Assembly: GCF_042649825.1 (NCBI RefSeq)
Contig: NZ_JBHSAB010000006.1
Location: forward strand, 38,047 to 102,046
Direction of reading: 5' to 3'
DNA length: 64,000 nucleotides
DNA from: Legionella_C dresdenensis
GTDB taxonomy: Bacteria; Pseudomonadota; Gammaproteobacteria; Legionellales; Legionellaceae
The position numbers and the translations under genes are program-made. Positions 27,267 to 38,554 of this stretch are shown piece by piece. The notes below the pieces were generated by a model. The model was not told the DNA's origin. It made no database searches and saw only the letters and a program-made list of their open reading frames with translations. Position 1 is the stretch's first letter. Every line of letters starts with the position of its first letter.

Positions 27267-30200
27267 ATGACACAAGTATTTACTGGAGCAGGTTTAGGGA
27301 TCCAGGGTTCCTCCCTGGAGAAACTCGGTTCTTATGGCCCAAAAGGGGCTGCCGGATTAGGCCAGGGCGGGGAGGCGGTTTATGTCAATGCCGCCAATGG
27401 CAATCTGGTGCTCAAGCAAAGTGATGGCTTCATGGCAGGCCTGGGACTCGGCCTCGACCTATTCCAGGTTTATAATTCCTTAAGCGGTAACTGGCGGTTT
27501 AACAGCCAGACAACACTTGAATTTGAAAGCGATTCGGTGATTAACCGTGTGGGAGACGATGGCCATGTAACCCGGTTTGTCCGCCAGGGTAGCGAGCGTG
27601 TTTATCAGGCCGATGACGGGAGCACGGCACGCATTGTATGGTCAGACGGCAGCTGGCATTACCAGTCTGGCAGCGGTGAGGTCAGTTGCAACTATAACCT
27701 TGCCGGCCAGCTGACTTCACTGACCGACCGCGATGGCCATGCCTGGGTTTTCCGTTATGAGCAGGGTTATCTGTCGCAAATTACCGATACCAGCGGCAAT
27801 CAGACCGTGACCTGGTTATTTGACCACGGTGTGTTGCAGGATATTAACTGGGTGAGTGAGAATAAACGAGTAGGGCATATCCATTATGACTACGATTCCC
27901 AAGGCCGTTTAACTCTGGCCAGCCGGGATTTAGGCGATGGCAAGACCTATTGGATAGCCTATGACTATGCCGGAGATTCCAATCTTATCACGGATATTCG
28001 GCAATCCGATGGCACCCGTCTGCATGTCGACTACGACGGCGAGGGCCGGGTTAAATGTTTAACCGATGGTGAAGGGCGCACCACCGCTTATGAGTACTTT
28101 GAAGGGATAACCGCGATTACCAATGGCAAGGGGGCGCGATGGTTATACCGTTTTAATCAGGAAGGCTTATTAACCGGTATTGATGGACCAGAGAATTTTC
28201 ATGTTGCCTATCATTATGAGAACAAGCGGTTAACCGAGGTCGTTGAGGGTAACCAAACCTGGCATTTTAAGTATAACGCCGCCGGCGATTGCGTGCTGAT
28301 TGCCGAACCGTCAGGGCAGGTGACTAAACGGATGTTTGATAGCGAACATCATCTCATTGCCGAAACCCGCTATCAACGCTTTGACGGCGAGCATCATCCC
28401 GTTGATCCGAGCACCAGGCGTTTTGTCTATGATAGCCGTGGCCATCTGCGATTCGCAGCGGCCGGTGATGGCGCCATTACCGAATACCGTTATGATAGCG
28501 AGGGCCGGCTAGTGAGCGAGCGCCGTTATTTGAATGCAAGACTTGCCGCTGAGTCTGGCGAGCAGACGCTTACTCTCGATGACATGATGGCCTGGGCCGC
28601 GCGTCAAAACCCGCAAGCCATCATGCTAACGGAATATTGCTATGACTGGCGCGGGCTGTTAACGCACGAAATAACCTACACCGCCATTGATGCATCCGGC
28701 CAGGGCGTTGTAACTCCTGATTGTTTAATCCACACGACCCAATATGATGCAGCCGGGCGATTGGTGGAAAAAAGCGCTCCCGTCAATGGCAAATGGGTCA
28801 TCACCTACTATTTTTATGATGGCTTGGGCCGGGTAGTTAAAACGGTAGATAGTGAGCAGCGGGTCAAAACCTTTTTTTACGATGATGCCCATCAGCAAAT
28901 CGTGACCACCGAACCCAATGGGCTCACAACCATTGCAACCTACGATAAAAGCGGCTTGCTGTTGTGTACACAGCAATGCGACAGCCGCCATGATTTTGGA
29001 GAGGTGCGCAATGCTTATGATGACGCCGGGCGTCTGATTGCCCAAACGGGCCAGGATGGTAAAACAGTTTATTATTTTTACGATACGCAAGGCCGGTTAC
29101 AAGGCCGGGTATCGGCCAGTGGTGAAGCGGTTGAGTACCGTTATGATAACCAGGGGCATTGTATCCAACGCTGTCATTATCAACAAAAAGTGAACCCGGC
29201 AAACTGGCTGACCCAAAGGCCGTCATTTCGTGACATCGCGCTTAAACCGTCTGGCCAGGATCGGATTACGCAGTATGTCTATAATCAATACCAGGCGCTG
29301 GCATTTGAAATCAATAGCGAGGGGGCGGTCATTGCGTATCGCTACGATGCCGAAGGCCGCGTTATCAGTAAAACAGCTTATGCCAACCGGCTTGAAAATT
29401 ATCAACCAGGACAGAGCCTGGCTTATGAAGACATCCACCTCATTGCCAGTGGCGGCGACCGCACGCAGGCTTACTATTACGATACCGAAGGCCGGCTGAT
29501 TGCCGAGGTAAATGGCGAAGGTTATGCGACCGCCTATCAGTACGATGCGGCAGGCCATTGCACCGAAATATGCCGCTACCGCCAGCCTGTCGCCTTGCCG
29601 CCCGCCGCATTATGGCGCGATGCAGAACCCGAACGCAGTACATTCGATAGCATCAGTTACTGCTTCTATAACGCTGCCGGGTTAAAGATTGCAGACGTCG
29701 ATGCTGGCGGTTATCTAACCGAATACCATTACGACGCACGCGGTCTTCTGATTGAAAAAATCGCCTATTATACCCCTTGTTCTGCGACTAATAACCTGAG
29801 TCTTGAATCGCTGCGGCCCGCAAACCACCGCAACGACCGGCGTACCCACTACCAATATAATGATTCCGGGCTGCTCATCGAAGAGCAAAGCGCCAATGGT
29901 TTGATAACAACGTATGCCTACAACGAGCAAGGATTATGCATTTCACAGCGTAAAACCGATAACCTGACGCACACAGCACGCGCACGCCAGTTCCGTTATG
30001 ACGCTTTAGGACGGCTGGTTCAGCAATTGGATGAGCTTGGAGCAACCTTACTGCAACAGCATCCCGATTGGCCGACGGAGAAAATCGAACAAATCTGGCG
30101 TGAGCACGGTATTCGTTATGACTATGATTTAACCGGGCGTATGATCGGTTCAACCAATGCCCTGGGACAGAGAACCCGTTATTTTTATAACAACGAAGGG

Positions 30201-33200
30201 CAACTGGTCTTTACGGTCAATGCTGAAGGCTGTGTCACCGAAAACCGTTATAACACGTTTCATCAGCTAGACACCGTTATCCAGTATCGGGCTCGAATAT
30301 CAACGCTCGCTCCCGAGCTCTCAACCCAGGCGCTTGCCGACTATGTCGCCTTACTGGCCGATGATCGACACGATGAGTCAACGCATTACCAATATAATAC
30401 AATAGGGCAGATTACTCAGATAAAAAAAGGCGCGAATGGCCGCGTTGAGATGGTTTATAATGCTTTTGGCGAACTGGTCACGCAAATGGAAGCCATAAGC
30501 CCTGGACGTGTCGCCCGAACCAGCTATGACTATGACCGACGCGGTTTACTCCGCCATCGCATTGACGATGCCAATAACCCGGAGGAATGGCAATACGATG
30601 CATTTGGCCAGATAAGCCAGACAATTGACAAGCGCGGCTATGCAACCCGTTATGGTTATGACCGCCTGGCTCATTTGACAACCATAACCAATGCTGCTGA
30701 ACAAGTAAAAAAATACCGCTATGACGCATTCGGGCGAGTTATCGAATTTGAGCAGGGTGCGCGGAACAGCGAAACCACTATGTATGACGATAGCTGCAAT
30801 ACGCTGACGATTACCTATGCTGATGGCCGCACAACCCAAATCAGCTACAACGCGTTTGGCGATAAAATTGAAGACCGGGATGCCAAGGGGCAGAGCACCC
30901 GGTATGAATACGATGAAAAAGGGCAGTTGATTACGGTAAATTTGCCGGAGCAGGCGGTTAAATCCTACCAGTATGAGTATGACGCCGAAGGCCATTTAAT
31001 CTGGCAACAAGACAGCAACGGCAAGCAAATCCGTTACACCTATGATGCCAGCGGCCGTAAACTCACTGAGCTGGTCGATCCCGACGGTTTAAAGCTGTTA
31101 ACCACCATGACTTATGACGGGATAGGGCGGCTCTTTACGGTCACCAATCCGGCCGGTACTCAAACCGTATACGGCTATGATAGCCAGGGCAATCTCATTA
31201 CCGTCACAATCGATCCTAATGGTTTAAACCGGATCACCGAGTATGCATATGACGAGCGTAATCAGCTCATCCGCACCATTGAAAAAAATCCGGCAGGACA
31301 CGATAAAATCATCGCCTATGAACGTGACAGCCTCGGCCGAATAATCGCTGAAATTATTGATCCCGATGGATTATGCCTGACAACCCGCTATCAGTATGAT
31401 GCCAACAATAATGTGATTAGCAAGACCGATCCCAGGCAGCATACCAGCCACTTTATATATGATGCGAATAACCGCTGCCGCTATCAGATTGATAACCGGG
31501 GCGTGGTCACCGCCTATGCCTATGATGCCTTGGGCAATGTCTGTGAAACAACGGTATTTGCCAACCGCATCGGCACGCTTGACACCTATCAGGAAGCGCA
31601 AATTGTCCAGGCGATAAAACGCGATCCGGACCACGATCAAACCCGGCTTTTTGAATACGATAATGCCTCTCGCCTGATCAGACAAACGGATGCTCTCGGC
31701 AATATTACCTGTTACACTTATGACGAGAACGGCAACCTGACCATTAAAAAGCAATATGGCAAGCAGGAAACTCCCGAAACCCTGCGCGCTACCTATTTTG
31801 CTTATGACGGCCTCAACCGCTTACGCTATCAGATCGATCCAGGCGGCAAACTCACCGGGTTTGACTATAACCACGGGGATGAGTTGCTTAAAAAAACCGA
31901 ATTCAGCCAGACCCTTGCCAGAAATGAAACAGGCTATACGCTGGAGGTCATCGAGTCCTTGCTTCAGCGCAATCCGGCCAAGGATCGGAGCGTATTATAT
32001 GCCTATGATAAGGCCGGCTGCTTACGCGCGCAGGTCTCAGCCTCAGGCGCTGTTACCCGTTATCAGTACGACAGCCTGGGCCATGTCACGACCACCATTG
32101 TATCAGCGACCTTACTGAGCATTAACGCGCGATCCGCGGCGAATTGGGATGCGCTCATAACTGATCATGCCGCCGATCGCATTTCCCATACGGTCTATGA
32201 CGCTGCCGGCCGGGAAATATACCGGGTAAGCCCGCTAGGCCATGTGGTTGAGAGAGTGTATGATGCAGTTGGAAACGTGGTGGCTGAAATCAACCACAGC
32301 CAAACCGTGAGACTGCCTGAGTATAGCGAAAAAGCGATGAAGGCGGCGCTCGGCACCGACAGCGAGGCACGAATAACCCGTTATCAGTATGATGCCAATG
32401 GCCGCTTACGCGACAAAACCGATGCCGAACATCACTTGACTCATTATGACTATGACGACAATGGCAACCTGGTGTATAAAACCGAGGCAAACCAGGCCGT
32501 TTCCAGCTATGAGTATGATGAGGCCAATCAACTGATAGCGACCCATTCGCCAATCATGCCGGTCAGCAGTTGGCAAAATGGCACGCTTGCGACGACTAAC
32601 CGCGCAATTATTACCCGCAAGCAATACGATAGTTTTGGCAATGTGACGGCGGTTATAAAAGACGCTGACGGCATTGCCCAAACTGTTTGTTATGAATACG
32701 ATAAAAACAACCAGCTTACGCAGACCCGCTATCCCGATGTAGCGGTAAACGCCGCCGGTATGACAGCGAGTTCCTTTCCTAATCTCACGACTAAAACACT
32801 AACCGAACAATGGGTTTACAATGACTTTGGGCAAGTGATTGCACACAGTGACCGGGCAGGGCATTGGACACGTTATATCTATGATGGCCAGGGACAACTT
32901 ATTTATTCCATTGCTGGCGGCAATCAGGTAACCCAATATAGCTATGACACCGCCGGTAACCTCATAACCAAAACAGCTTATGCCATTCCAGTGTCTTTGC
33001 CTGACGCTGCCGCGTTAACGAAAGAACAGGTCACGCGCTTAATAATCGAAGATCCGCTTGCCGACCGCACTGAAACATATCGTTATGACCCCGATAATCG
33101 GCTCATTGAAACCAGCAAACAACCAGTCAAAATGTATAATGCCCGCACTGGGCTTACCAGTTGGCAAACGCCCATAACACGCTATGACTATAATGCCTTT

Positions 33201-36200
33201 GGTGAAGTTATCAGTACCCAGGTGAAACATAATGAGCAGGATTGGGCGGCCACATCCTGTTTTTATAATCAGGATGGTTTAAAAACGGCAGTGATTGATG
33301 CCGAAGATTATTTAACCACTTATGACTATACTCCGTTTGGCGAGATTCTGCGGGAGGTGCAATATGCAAACCGCGTAAGCGGCTGGACGGCGACCGATTA
33401 TACACCGCCTGCGTTATCAGCAAACGACCGTGCGGTTGAGTTTGCATACGATAGTTTAAGCCGGGTGACTCGTAAGACCTTAAAACAGGTCAGCTGGCAG
33501 CGCCTGACCGGCAATAAAGCCCAATACGAAAAGCACACCGGGGATTTGACCAGCTTCTATCAGTATGATGCGGTTGGCAACCTGATTGCTACCACCGACC
33601 CGCAAGGCAATACTGCCTATTGTTATTACGACCCAAGCGGGCAGCTCATCGCTAAAATCGCCCCGCTGACCCAAAAAGGCCGGGCGGCGACGACTTATCA
33701 ATACGATAGCCTTGGCCAGCTGGTTGAAACGCATCAATGGGCCCAAGGCGCCGCCAACGCCGATGAAACCGGTTACACCTTAAAAGCCGCAAGCGCTGCC
33801 GATATTATCACCCATAACCGCTATGACAATAGCGGCCAGTTGATTGAAAAAATTGACGGCAATCAGCATAGCACCTGGTTCAGCTACGATGAAAATGGCA
33901 ACGTGGCCCGCAGCTGGCAAGTACTCAAGCAAATTGACGGCAGCTATCTTATCCAGGACAAGCGTTATCAGTACGATTACGACAACCGCCTTATCCAGAC
34001 CGCAACCTTAAAACAAGACGGCAGTGTCCGCACGGAGGATGTGCGCTATAACTCGTTTGGCGAAATTGCCGGCAAAGGCATTAATCACCAATTCACAACC
34101 CGTTTTGAATATGATAACGCCGGCAGGCTTTGGCGCAGCAACAGTCAGGGCTATTACCAGATTTACCGCTATGACCTTGCGGGCAACCTGACTGAAACCA
34201 TCACCGCCAGTCAGCAGACGCTGGCCGCCTACGGTGCTTATGGGATTGACTTATCGCAGGCAGCGTTTAATCAGGAAAGCGATTTTGATAGCCTCGCTTA
34301 TCAATTCGCTTTTCATCGTCAATACTATACCTACGATCGCATGGGACACGTGCTTTCCCAAGACGAAGACGGGGTTTATGACCCGGCAACCGGGCAGTGT
34401 AAGTCCAGGGTGAGGCTCTCAGCGCAAACAGTCGACAGGTGGGGAAATGTTCTTAAACACACCAATGCCCTCGGGGATACCACCTGTTATGACTACAACG
34501 CCTTTGATGAAGTGATAAGGCAGCAATTACCGGCAGTCGCTGTGTACCACGCGAATGGCGCCCGGACCATTAATCCGGTGATTGAATATGCCTATGACGA
34601 GCTTGGTCATGCCATTGCAATGATTGATGCCAATGGCAATGCAGTGGCCAAATACTATGACGCGGACGGCAGGATTATCCGTGACGTCAATGCGTTAGGC
34701 TATCAGCGCGATAAGACCTATAATTTGCTTGGTCAACTGGAAACCTTACGTGATGAACGCTCCTATATCACCCAATATTTTTATGACCATGAAAACCGCC
34801 TGGTCCAGATTAAAACGCCGACCAGCCATAAAGAATACCAATACGATGAAGCCGGTCAACTTATTGCCCAACAAACCGCCGGCATGGATAACCAGGTTCG
34901 TTTCTGGTACAACGAATTGGGTTTTCTGGTCGGAAAGCAAGATTCGCCGGCGATAACGGCAACGCGCTATTATTATGACGATGCCGGCCATAAAACCCTC
35001 GAGGTCGGTGCGTTTAATAACAGCAAAAGCTGGGCGTATGATGAGTATGGCCGGGTAACAGAACATGCCGACATGTTCGGCCGCAAGACGGTATATACCT
35101 ACAACGCCAATGGTCAGTTAGTCGCTGAAACCTCACCCAACACCCTGCGAAACCGCGAATACACCTATTACAGCAATGGCCGGCTGGCAAGCTTTGAGGA
35201 TAAAGCCGGGGGTGAAAAAGCAACTTACGCCTATGATGACGAGGGCAATGTCACAGCTAAAAGCTCGTCTCGTAGCGGCTATTGGGCGGCTCAAAAGGAT
35301 GAATATCAATACGATGCGCTAGGCCGGCTGGTGGCGGTTAACCGCTACGAACAAGACCAGAATAAAGTGCTTGCCTTGCAATATGAATACGATGCGAACG
35401 GCAATATTATCCATACCTCAGCCACCGCGCACTACCCAGGCTATCAGGCCGTGAGCGAGGACGATTATTTTGCCTATGATGCCAATAACCGAATGGTCAT
35501 CAATAAAGGCCGGTTAAATGCTCAGGGTGAAGTTTATGTTCCCTATAATCAGGGCACAGCCCTGTGGTATGACGCCGCCGGCAATTTAAGTCTGGCATTT
35601 CAAATTAAAGACGGCAAAGCAGAACGCTACGACTACCTATATACCGGCGACAACCAATTGGAGCGCATCCAAAAAAACGGGCTCGACCTCCAGTACAAGC
35701 AATATGATGAGGCCGGACGCCTGACAAAGGAGCTGCTTTATAATGAGTTGGGTGATGTGTCTGAAATGCACCTGTCGCATTATAAAGCGAATTTGCTCGA
35801 AACCCAGATGACTTTGCTGCCGTCTGGCAATTTCATCGCCAACATGACGAACTATTGGTACGATGACGCGGGTAATTTAAAAGAGCGGCTAACGACTTTA
35901 TATAATCCAATGCATCATATTATCGATGCGACCGAAAAGCGGACCTATACCTATGAATTGTGGGATAGTTATCAGCAAAGTATGGAGTATGTAAGCCTTG
36001 TCACCACCGATGGCAGGGTAAGTTTGGGGCAGGGTAGGCGCATATACAATGCCATCGACGGTCAATTTGAACAAGTCAACGACAACCAGGGCACAAGCCC
36101 CAACACCTTTTTCAGCAACAGCGCTCTTGACGGCCTCCACGACCGATACGATGGCAGCGGCCACACCTCGTATCTTGCCATTGGCGGGAAATTAATCGGT

Positions 36201-38408
36201 GATGTCAAACTCAACACCAACGGTACCCAAGCGCTCAATCTGTATTCAGGCTTTACCCCCACAGGCGCACCTAGCAGCAACAATTTCCTGCAGGAAACCG
36301 ATTTTAAGCCGTTTGACGGGATATTGCCGGAAGCGCCCCAAAGTACGCTTGGCGCCTATACCGTCCAGGCTGGCGATACTCTGGAACGCATCGCTTTTGC
36401 TGTCTATGGCGACAGCAGTTTATGGTACCTGATTGCCGATGCCAACGGCATCAGCGAGCGTAATGCCGAAGGCGGTAAAAGCAGCAGTTTACCTGTCGGC
36501 AAACAATTAACTCTCCCGCCGGTAAACCTTGACCAACATTATAACAACGGCACACACAAAGTGTTATCAAGCGAGGCGATATATGGCAATTTAAGCGCCA
36601 CCGCCCGTCTTGATCCCCTTGAGATGTCGCTGCCAACTCCGGTCCGGCATAAAAAAAGTCTCTGGAAAACGCTTGCTAAAATTGCCATTACCGTCACGGC
36701 GATTGTCGCAACGGTATTAAGCGCAGGCATTATGGCCACCTTACTCCCCGGAGGGGCCGCGTTATCCGGAGGACTGTTTGCAACCGGTTTCAGTGCGTTA
36801 AGCGGTGGTACCGCATTAGGTCTCTCGGCCTTCGCTGCGGCAGGCGTAAGCTTTGCCGCCGGCTTCATCGGCAGTCTCGCCGCCCAAGGTTTAAGCAACG
36901 CTTTCGGCCTGCAACACGGACTGGATGTCAAAGGGCTATTAATCAGCGCATTAACCTCAGCCGCAGCCGCAGGCGCCGGCAACCTGATAGGCGGCACCCG
37001 ATTCTATAAAGAGTTAGCCCCTAAACTTGATGAGCTTTCTAACCATTTCAACGTCCGAAGCGCCCTTGAAATGATGGAACGCGACACTATCGCCCAAACA
37101 ACAAACCTTGCATTAAGAGATCACCAACACTTCGACTGGCTGGAACTCGGAACCACCGCCGTCACCGCCGGCATATTAGGCAGCCAAACTGTCGAATCAG
37201 CCCAAAACAAGCTCACAACAACCGTAGGCAAAGAAATCTCTTCCCTGATCAACAGCGAGCTGAACGCACTCGCCTCCGGCACAATCGACACCGTAGCCCA
37301 CGGCGGCAATTTCAAGGATATTCAAGCCGGCGATATCTTACTCAACAACTTAGGCAATGCCATCGGAAGCACACTCGCAAGCTCAATCGCCGAAAAAGGC
37401 CAAGCGCTTGCCCAACTCAAGGAAAAACTCCAAACAGAAACCGCCCAACAACAAATCGAATCCGGCGGCTACTGCCCCTTCACCATCGAAGAAGAAGGCA
37501 GCTTCACCCCCATACCAGAGGGAACCTATGAGCGGTTTAGGGAAGAAAGAAAAGCACGGGAACTGGTGAGTTCAGCACTGGATGGGGATCTGGATTTTAG
37601 GGCGGCTGCAAATAATATCGAGGGCTCTGTGATTAGTGATTGCTTGCCAAGAGACAGTGATTTCAATAGCCAGCAAAGTTATTCCGATGGAGTTTCATCT
37701 GATACTTTACTAAATTATTTGAACACTACTAATGATATGGGGAAGCTAGCTTATGAGTCTCATGTAAAATATAAGATAAATGTTGTGTTGAACCGAGCTG
37801 GAGCATTGCATCGTACAAAAAGTATTGCTTTATCTTTAGCAAAAAATTTGAACCAGATTAAACCATTATTTAAAACGCAGGTTTCAAAATCATACGCTAT
37901 TTTAGATGGAGCGATAAATTCAAGGTGGTATAAGTTAATAGAGAACAGTGGACGCCTATTATATACTGTACAGATGGCGAAAGAAATGAGTGAGGCCTAC
38001 ACCAAAAATATGGATGCTGGCTTTAATATTCAGGCACGGGAAACAACTGCCGCTGGATTTGGTGTTACTGCTGGAGCATGGGGGAGTGTAGCGGCTGCGC
38101 ATACTCTTGGACTTGGCCTTGGCTCATATGCAGCCAGCATGACTATGGGTACGTGGGCTGTACCAGGATATACTGTAGGCTGTGTTATTGGTTATTTAGG
38201 TTACAATTTAACGCCGTTAGGTAATTATGTGAGTAGTGCTGCAAAAAATGCTTATAGTTTTGTGTGGGATAAAATGGGAACAGTAGCAAATAATGTGAGT
38301 AATGTAGGTCAAAGAGTTACAAAAAACATTACATATTCCATTAAACATTTTGATGCTTCGTTAGCATTTAAATCGCGTTATGGTGGAATAGGTTTAGAGT
38401 TTAAATAG
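27267..38408 (+). CDS. giant RHS/YD-repeat protein with LysM module, polymorphic-toxin candidate
   Basis: One open frame of 3713 codons. The N-terminus (GAGLGIQGSSLEKLGSYGPKG) has no signal peptide. From about residue 80 to 2970 it is a near-continuous array of YD repeats (YxYDxxGRL and variants), which in related proteins wrap into a beta-shell. A LysM domain follows (about residues 3028-3087, YTVQAGDTLERIAFAVYGDSSLWY). Then comes a basic patch and a Gly/Ala-rich hydrophobic region (about 3132-3231). The last 270 residues are encoded by visibly more AT-rich DNA and contain a Gly-rich hydrophobic stretch (VTAGAWGSVAAAHTLGLGLG). The classical DPxGxxGG cleavage motif of Rhs cores was not seen, and no VgrG, PAAR or TcB gene adjoins. 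AGGA lies before the ATG. The toxic activity is not identified; pore formation is only a guess from hydrophobicity. Confidence 0.9.
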   Translation: MTQVFTGAGLGIQGSSLEKLGSYGPKGAAGLGQGGEAVYVNAANGNLVLKQSDGFMAGLGLGLDLFQVYNSLSGNWRFNSQTTLEFESDSVINRVGDDGHVTRFVRQGSERVYQADDGSTARIVWSDGSWHYQSGSGEVSCNYNLAGQLTSLTDRDGHAWVFRYEQGYLSQITDTSGNQTVTWLFDHGVLQDINWVSENKRVGHIHYDYDSQGRLTLASRDLGDGKTYWIAYDYAGDSNLITDIRQSDGTRLHVDYDGEGRVKCLTDGEGRTTAYEYFEGITAITNGKGARWLYRFNQEGLLTGIDGPENFHVAYHYENKRLTEVVEGNQTWHFKYNAAGDCVLIAEPSGQVTKRMFDSEHHLIAETRYQRFDGEHHPVDPSTRRFVYDSRGHLRFAAAGDGAITEYRYDSEGRLVSERRYLNARLAAESGEQTLTLDDMMAWAARQNPQAIMLTEYCYDWRGLLTHEITYTAIDASGQGVVTPDCLIHTTQYDAAGRLVEKSAPVNGKWVITYYFYDGLGRVVKTVDSEQRVKTFFYDDAHQQIVTTEPNGLTTIATYDKSGLLLCTQQCDSRHDFGEVRNAYDDAGRLIAQTGQDGKTVYYFYDTQGRLQGRVSASGEAVEYRYDNQGHCIQRCHYQQKVNPANWLTQRPSFRDIALKPSGQDRITQYVYNQYQALAFEINSEGAVIAYRYDAEGRVISKTAYANRLENYQPGQSLAYEDIHLIASGGDRTQAYYYDTEGRLIAEVNGEGYATAYQYDAAGHCTEICRYRQPVALPPAALWRDAEPERSTFDSISYCFYNAAGLKIADVDAGGYLTEYHYDARGLLIEKIAYYTPCSATNNLSLESLRPANHRNDRRTHYQYNDSGLLIEEQSANGLITTYAYNEQGLCISQRKTDNLTHTARARQFRYDALGRLVQQLDELGATLLQQHPDWPTEKIEQIWREHGIRYDYDLTGRMIGSTNALGQRTRYFYNNEGQLVFTVNAEGCVTENRYNTFHQLDTVIQYRARISTLAPELSTQALADYVALLADDRHDESTHYQYNTIGQITQIKKGANGRVEMVYNAFGELVTQMEAISPGRVARTSYDYDRRGLLRHRIDDANNPEEWQYDAFGQISQTIDKRGYATRYGYDRLAHLTTITNAAEQVKKYRYDAFGRVIEFEQGARNSETTMYDDSCNTLTITYADGRTTQISYNAFGDKIEDRDAKGQSTRYEYDEKGQLITVNLPEQAVKSYQYEYDAEGHLIWQQDSNGKQIRYTYDASGRKLTELVDPDGLKLLTTMTYDGIGRLFTVTNPAGTQTVYGYDSQGNLITVTIDPNGLNRITEYAYDERNQLIRTIEKNPAGHDKIIAYERDSLGRIIAEIIDPDGLCLTTRYQYDANNNVISKTDPRQHTSHFIYDANNRCRYQIDNRGVVTAYAYDALGNVCETTVFANRIGTLDTYQEAQIVQAIKRDPDHDQTRLFEYDNASRLIRQTDALGNITCYTYDENGNLTIKKQYGKQETPETLRATYFAYDGLNRLRYQIDPGGKLTGFDYNHGDELLKKTEFSQTLARNETGYTLEVIESLLQRNPAKDRSVLYAYDKAGCLRAQVSASGAVTRYQYDSLGHVTTTIVSATLLSINARSAANWDALITDHAADRISHTVYDAAGREIYRVSPLGHVVERVYDAVGNVVAEINHSQTVRLPEYSEKAMKAALGTDSEARITRYQYDANGRLRDKTDAEHHLTHYDYDDNGNLVYKTEANQAVSSYEYDEANQLIATHSPIMPVSSWQNGTLATTNRAIITRKQYDSFGNVTAVIKDADGIAQTVCYEYDKNNQLTQTRYPDVAVNAAGMTASSFPNLTTKTLTEQWVYNDFGQVIAHSDRAGHWTRYIYDGQGQLIYSIAGGNQVTQYSYDTAGNLITKTAYAIPVSLPDAAALTKEQVTRLIIEDPLADRTETYRYDPDNRLIETSKQPVKMYNARTGLTSWQTPITRYDYNAFGEVISTQVKHNEQDWAATSCFYNQDGLKTAVIDAEDYLTTYDYTPFGEILREVQYANRVSGWTATDYTPPALSANDRAVEFAYDSLSRVTRKTLKQVSWQRLTGNKAQYEKHTGDLTSFYQYDAVGNLIATTDPQGNTAYCYYDPSGQLIAKIAPLTQKGRAATTYQYDSLGQLVETHQWAQGAANADETGYTLKAASAADIITHNRYDNSGQLIEKIDGNQHSTWFSYDENGNVARSWQVLKQIDGSYLIQDKRYQYDYDNRLIQTATLKQDGSVRTEDVRYNSFGEIAGKGINHQFTTRFEYDNAGRLWRSNSQGYYQIYRYDLAGNLTETITASQQTLAAYGAYGIDLSQAAFNQESDFDSLAYQFAFHRQYYTYDRMGHVLSQDEDGVYDPATGQCKSRVRLSAQTVDRWGNVLKHTNALGDTTCYDYNAFDEVIRQQLPAVAVYHANGARTINPVIEYAYDELGHAIAMIDANGNAVAKYYDADGRIIRDVNALGYQRDKTYNLLGQLETLRDERSYITQYFYDHENRLVQIKTPTSHKEYQYDEAGQLIAQQTAGMDNQVRFWYNELGFLVGKQDSPAITATRYYYDDAGHKTLEVGAFNNSKSWAYDEYGRVTEHADMFGRKTVYTYNANGQLVAETSPNTLRNREYTYYSNGRLASFEDKAGGEKATYAYDDEGNVTAKSSSRSGYWAAQKDEYQYDALGRLVAVNRYEQDQNKVLALQYEYDANGNIIHTSATAHYPGYQAVSEDDYFAYDANNRMVINKGRLNAQGEVYVPYNQGTALWYDAAGNLSLAFQIKDGKAERYDYLYTGDNQLERIQKNGLDLQYKQYDEAGRLTKELLYNELGDVSEMHLSHYKANLLETQMTLLPSGNFIANMTNYWYDDAGNLKERLTTLYNPMHHIIDATEKRTYTYELWDSYQQSMEYVSLVTTDGRVSLGQGRRIYNAIDGQFEQVNDNQGTSPNTFFSNSALDGLHDRYDGSGHTSYLAIGGKLIGDVKLNTNGTQALNLYSGFTPTGAPSSNNFLQETDFKPFDGILPEAPQSTLGAYTVQAGDTLERIAFAVYGDSSLWYLIADANGISERNAEGGKSSSLPVGKQLTLPPVNLDQHYNNGTHKVLSSEAIYGNLSATARLDPLEMSLPTPVRHKKSLWKTLAKIAITVTAIVATVLSAGIMATLLPGGAALSGGLFATGFSALSGGTALGLSAFAAAGVSFAAGFIGSLAAQGLSNAFGLQHGLDVKGLLISALTSAAAAGAGNLIGGTRFYKELAPKLDELSNHFNVRSALEMMERDTIAQTTNLALRDHQHFDWLELGTTAVTAGILGSQTVESAQNKLTTTVGKEISSLINSELNALASGTIDTVAHGGNFKDIQAGDILLNNLGNAIGSTLASSIAEKGQALAQLKEKLQTETAQQQIESGGYCPFTIEEEGSFTPIPEGTYERFREERKARELVSSALDGDLDFRAAANNIEGSVISDCLPRDSDFNSQQSYSDGVSSDTLLNYLNTTNDMGKLAYESHVKYKINVVLNRAGALHRTKSIALSLAKNLNQIKPLFKTQVSKSYAILDGAINSRWYKLIENSGRLLYTVQMAKEMSEAYTKNMDAGFNIQARETTAAGFGVTAGAWGSVAAAHTLGLGLGSYAASMTMGTWAVPGYTVGCVIGYLGYNLTPLGNYVSSAAKNAYSFVWDKMGTVANNVSNVGQRVTKNITYSIKHFDASLAFKSRYGGIGLEFK

Positions 38409-38554
38409 AAATGTAGTCATGTTATTTAAAGGCAAATGATAGTGTTTAAATAATTTTTTTCTAATTGATTACTATATAAGGATTAAAAAAGTATTAATGG
38501 ATTGTAAAATAATAATATTAAAAAATACCAATTTTAGTTGAAAGAGGTTAATAT

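Noticed and set aside
30546..30995. 149-codon and other minus-strand frames inside the RHS gene
   Set aside because: The YD repeats create long antisense openings rich in Ile/Val/Gly in every copy; none has a separate ribosome-binding site or domain.
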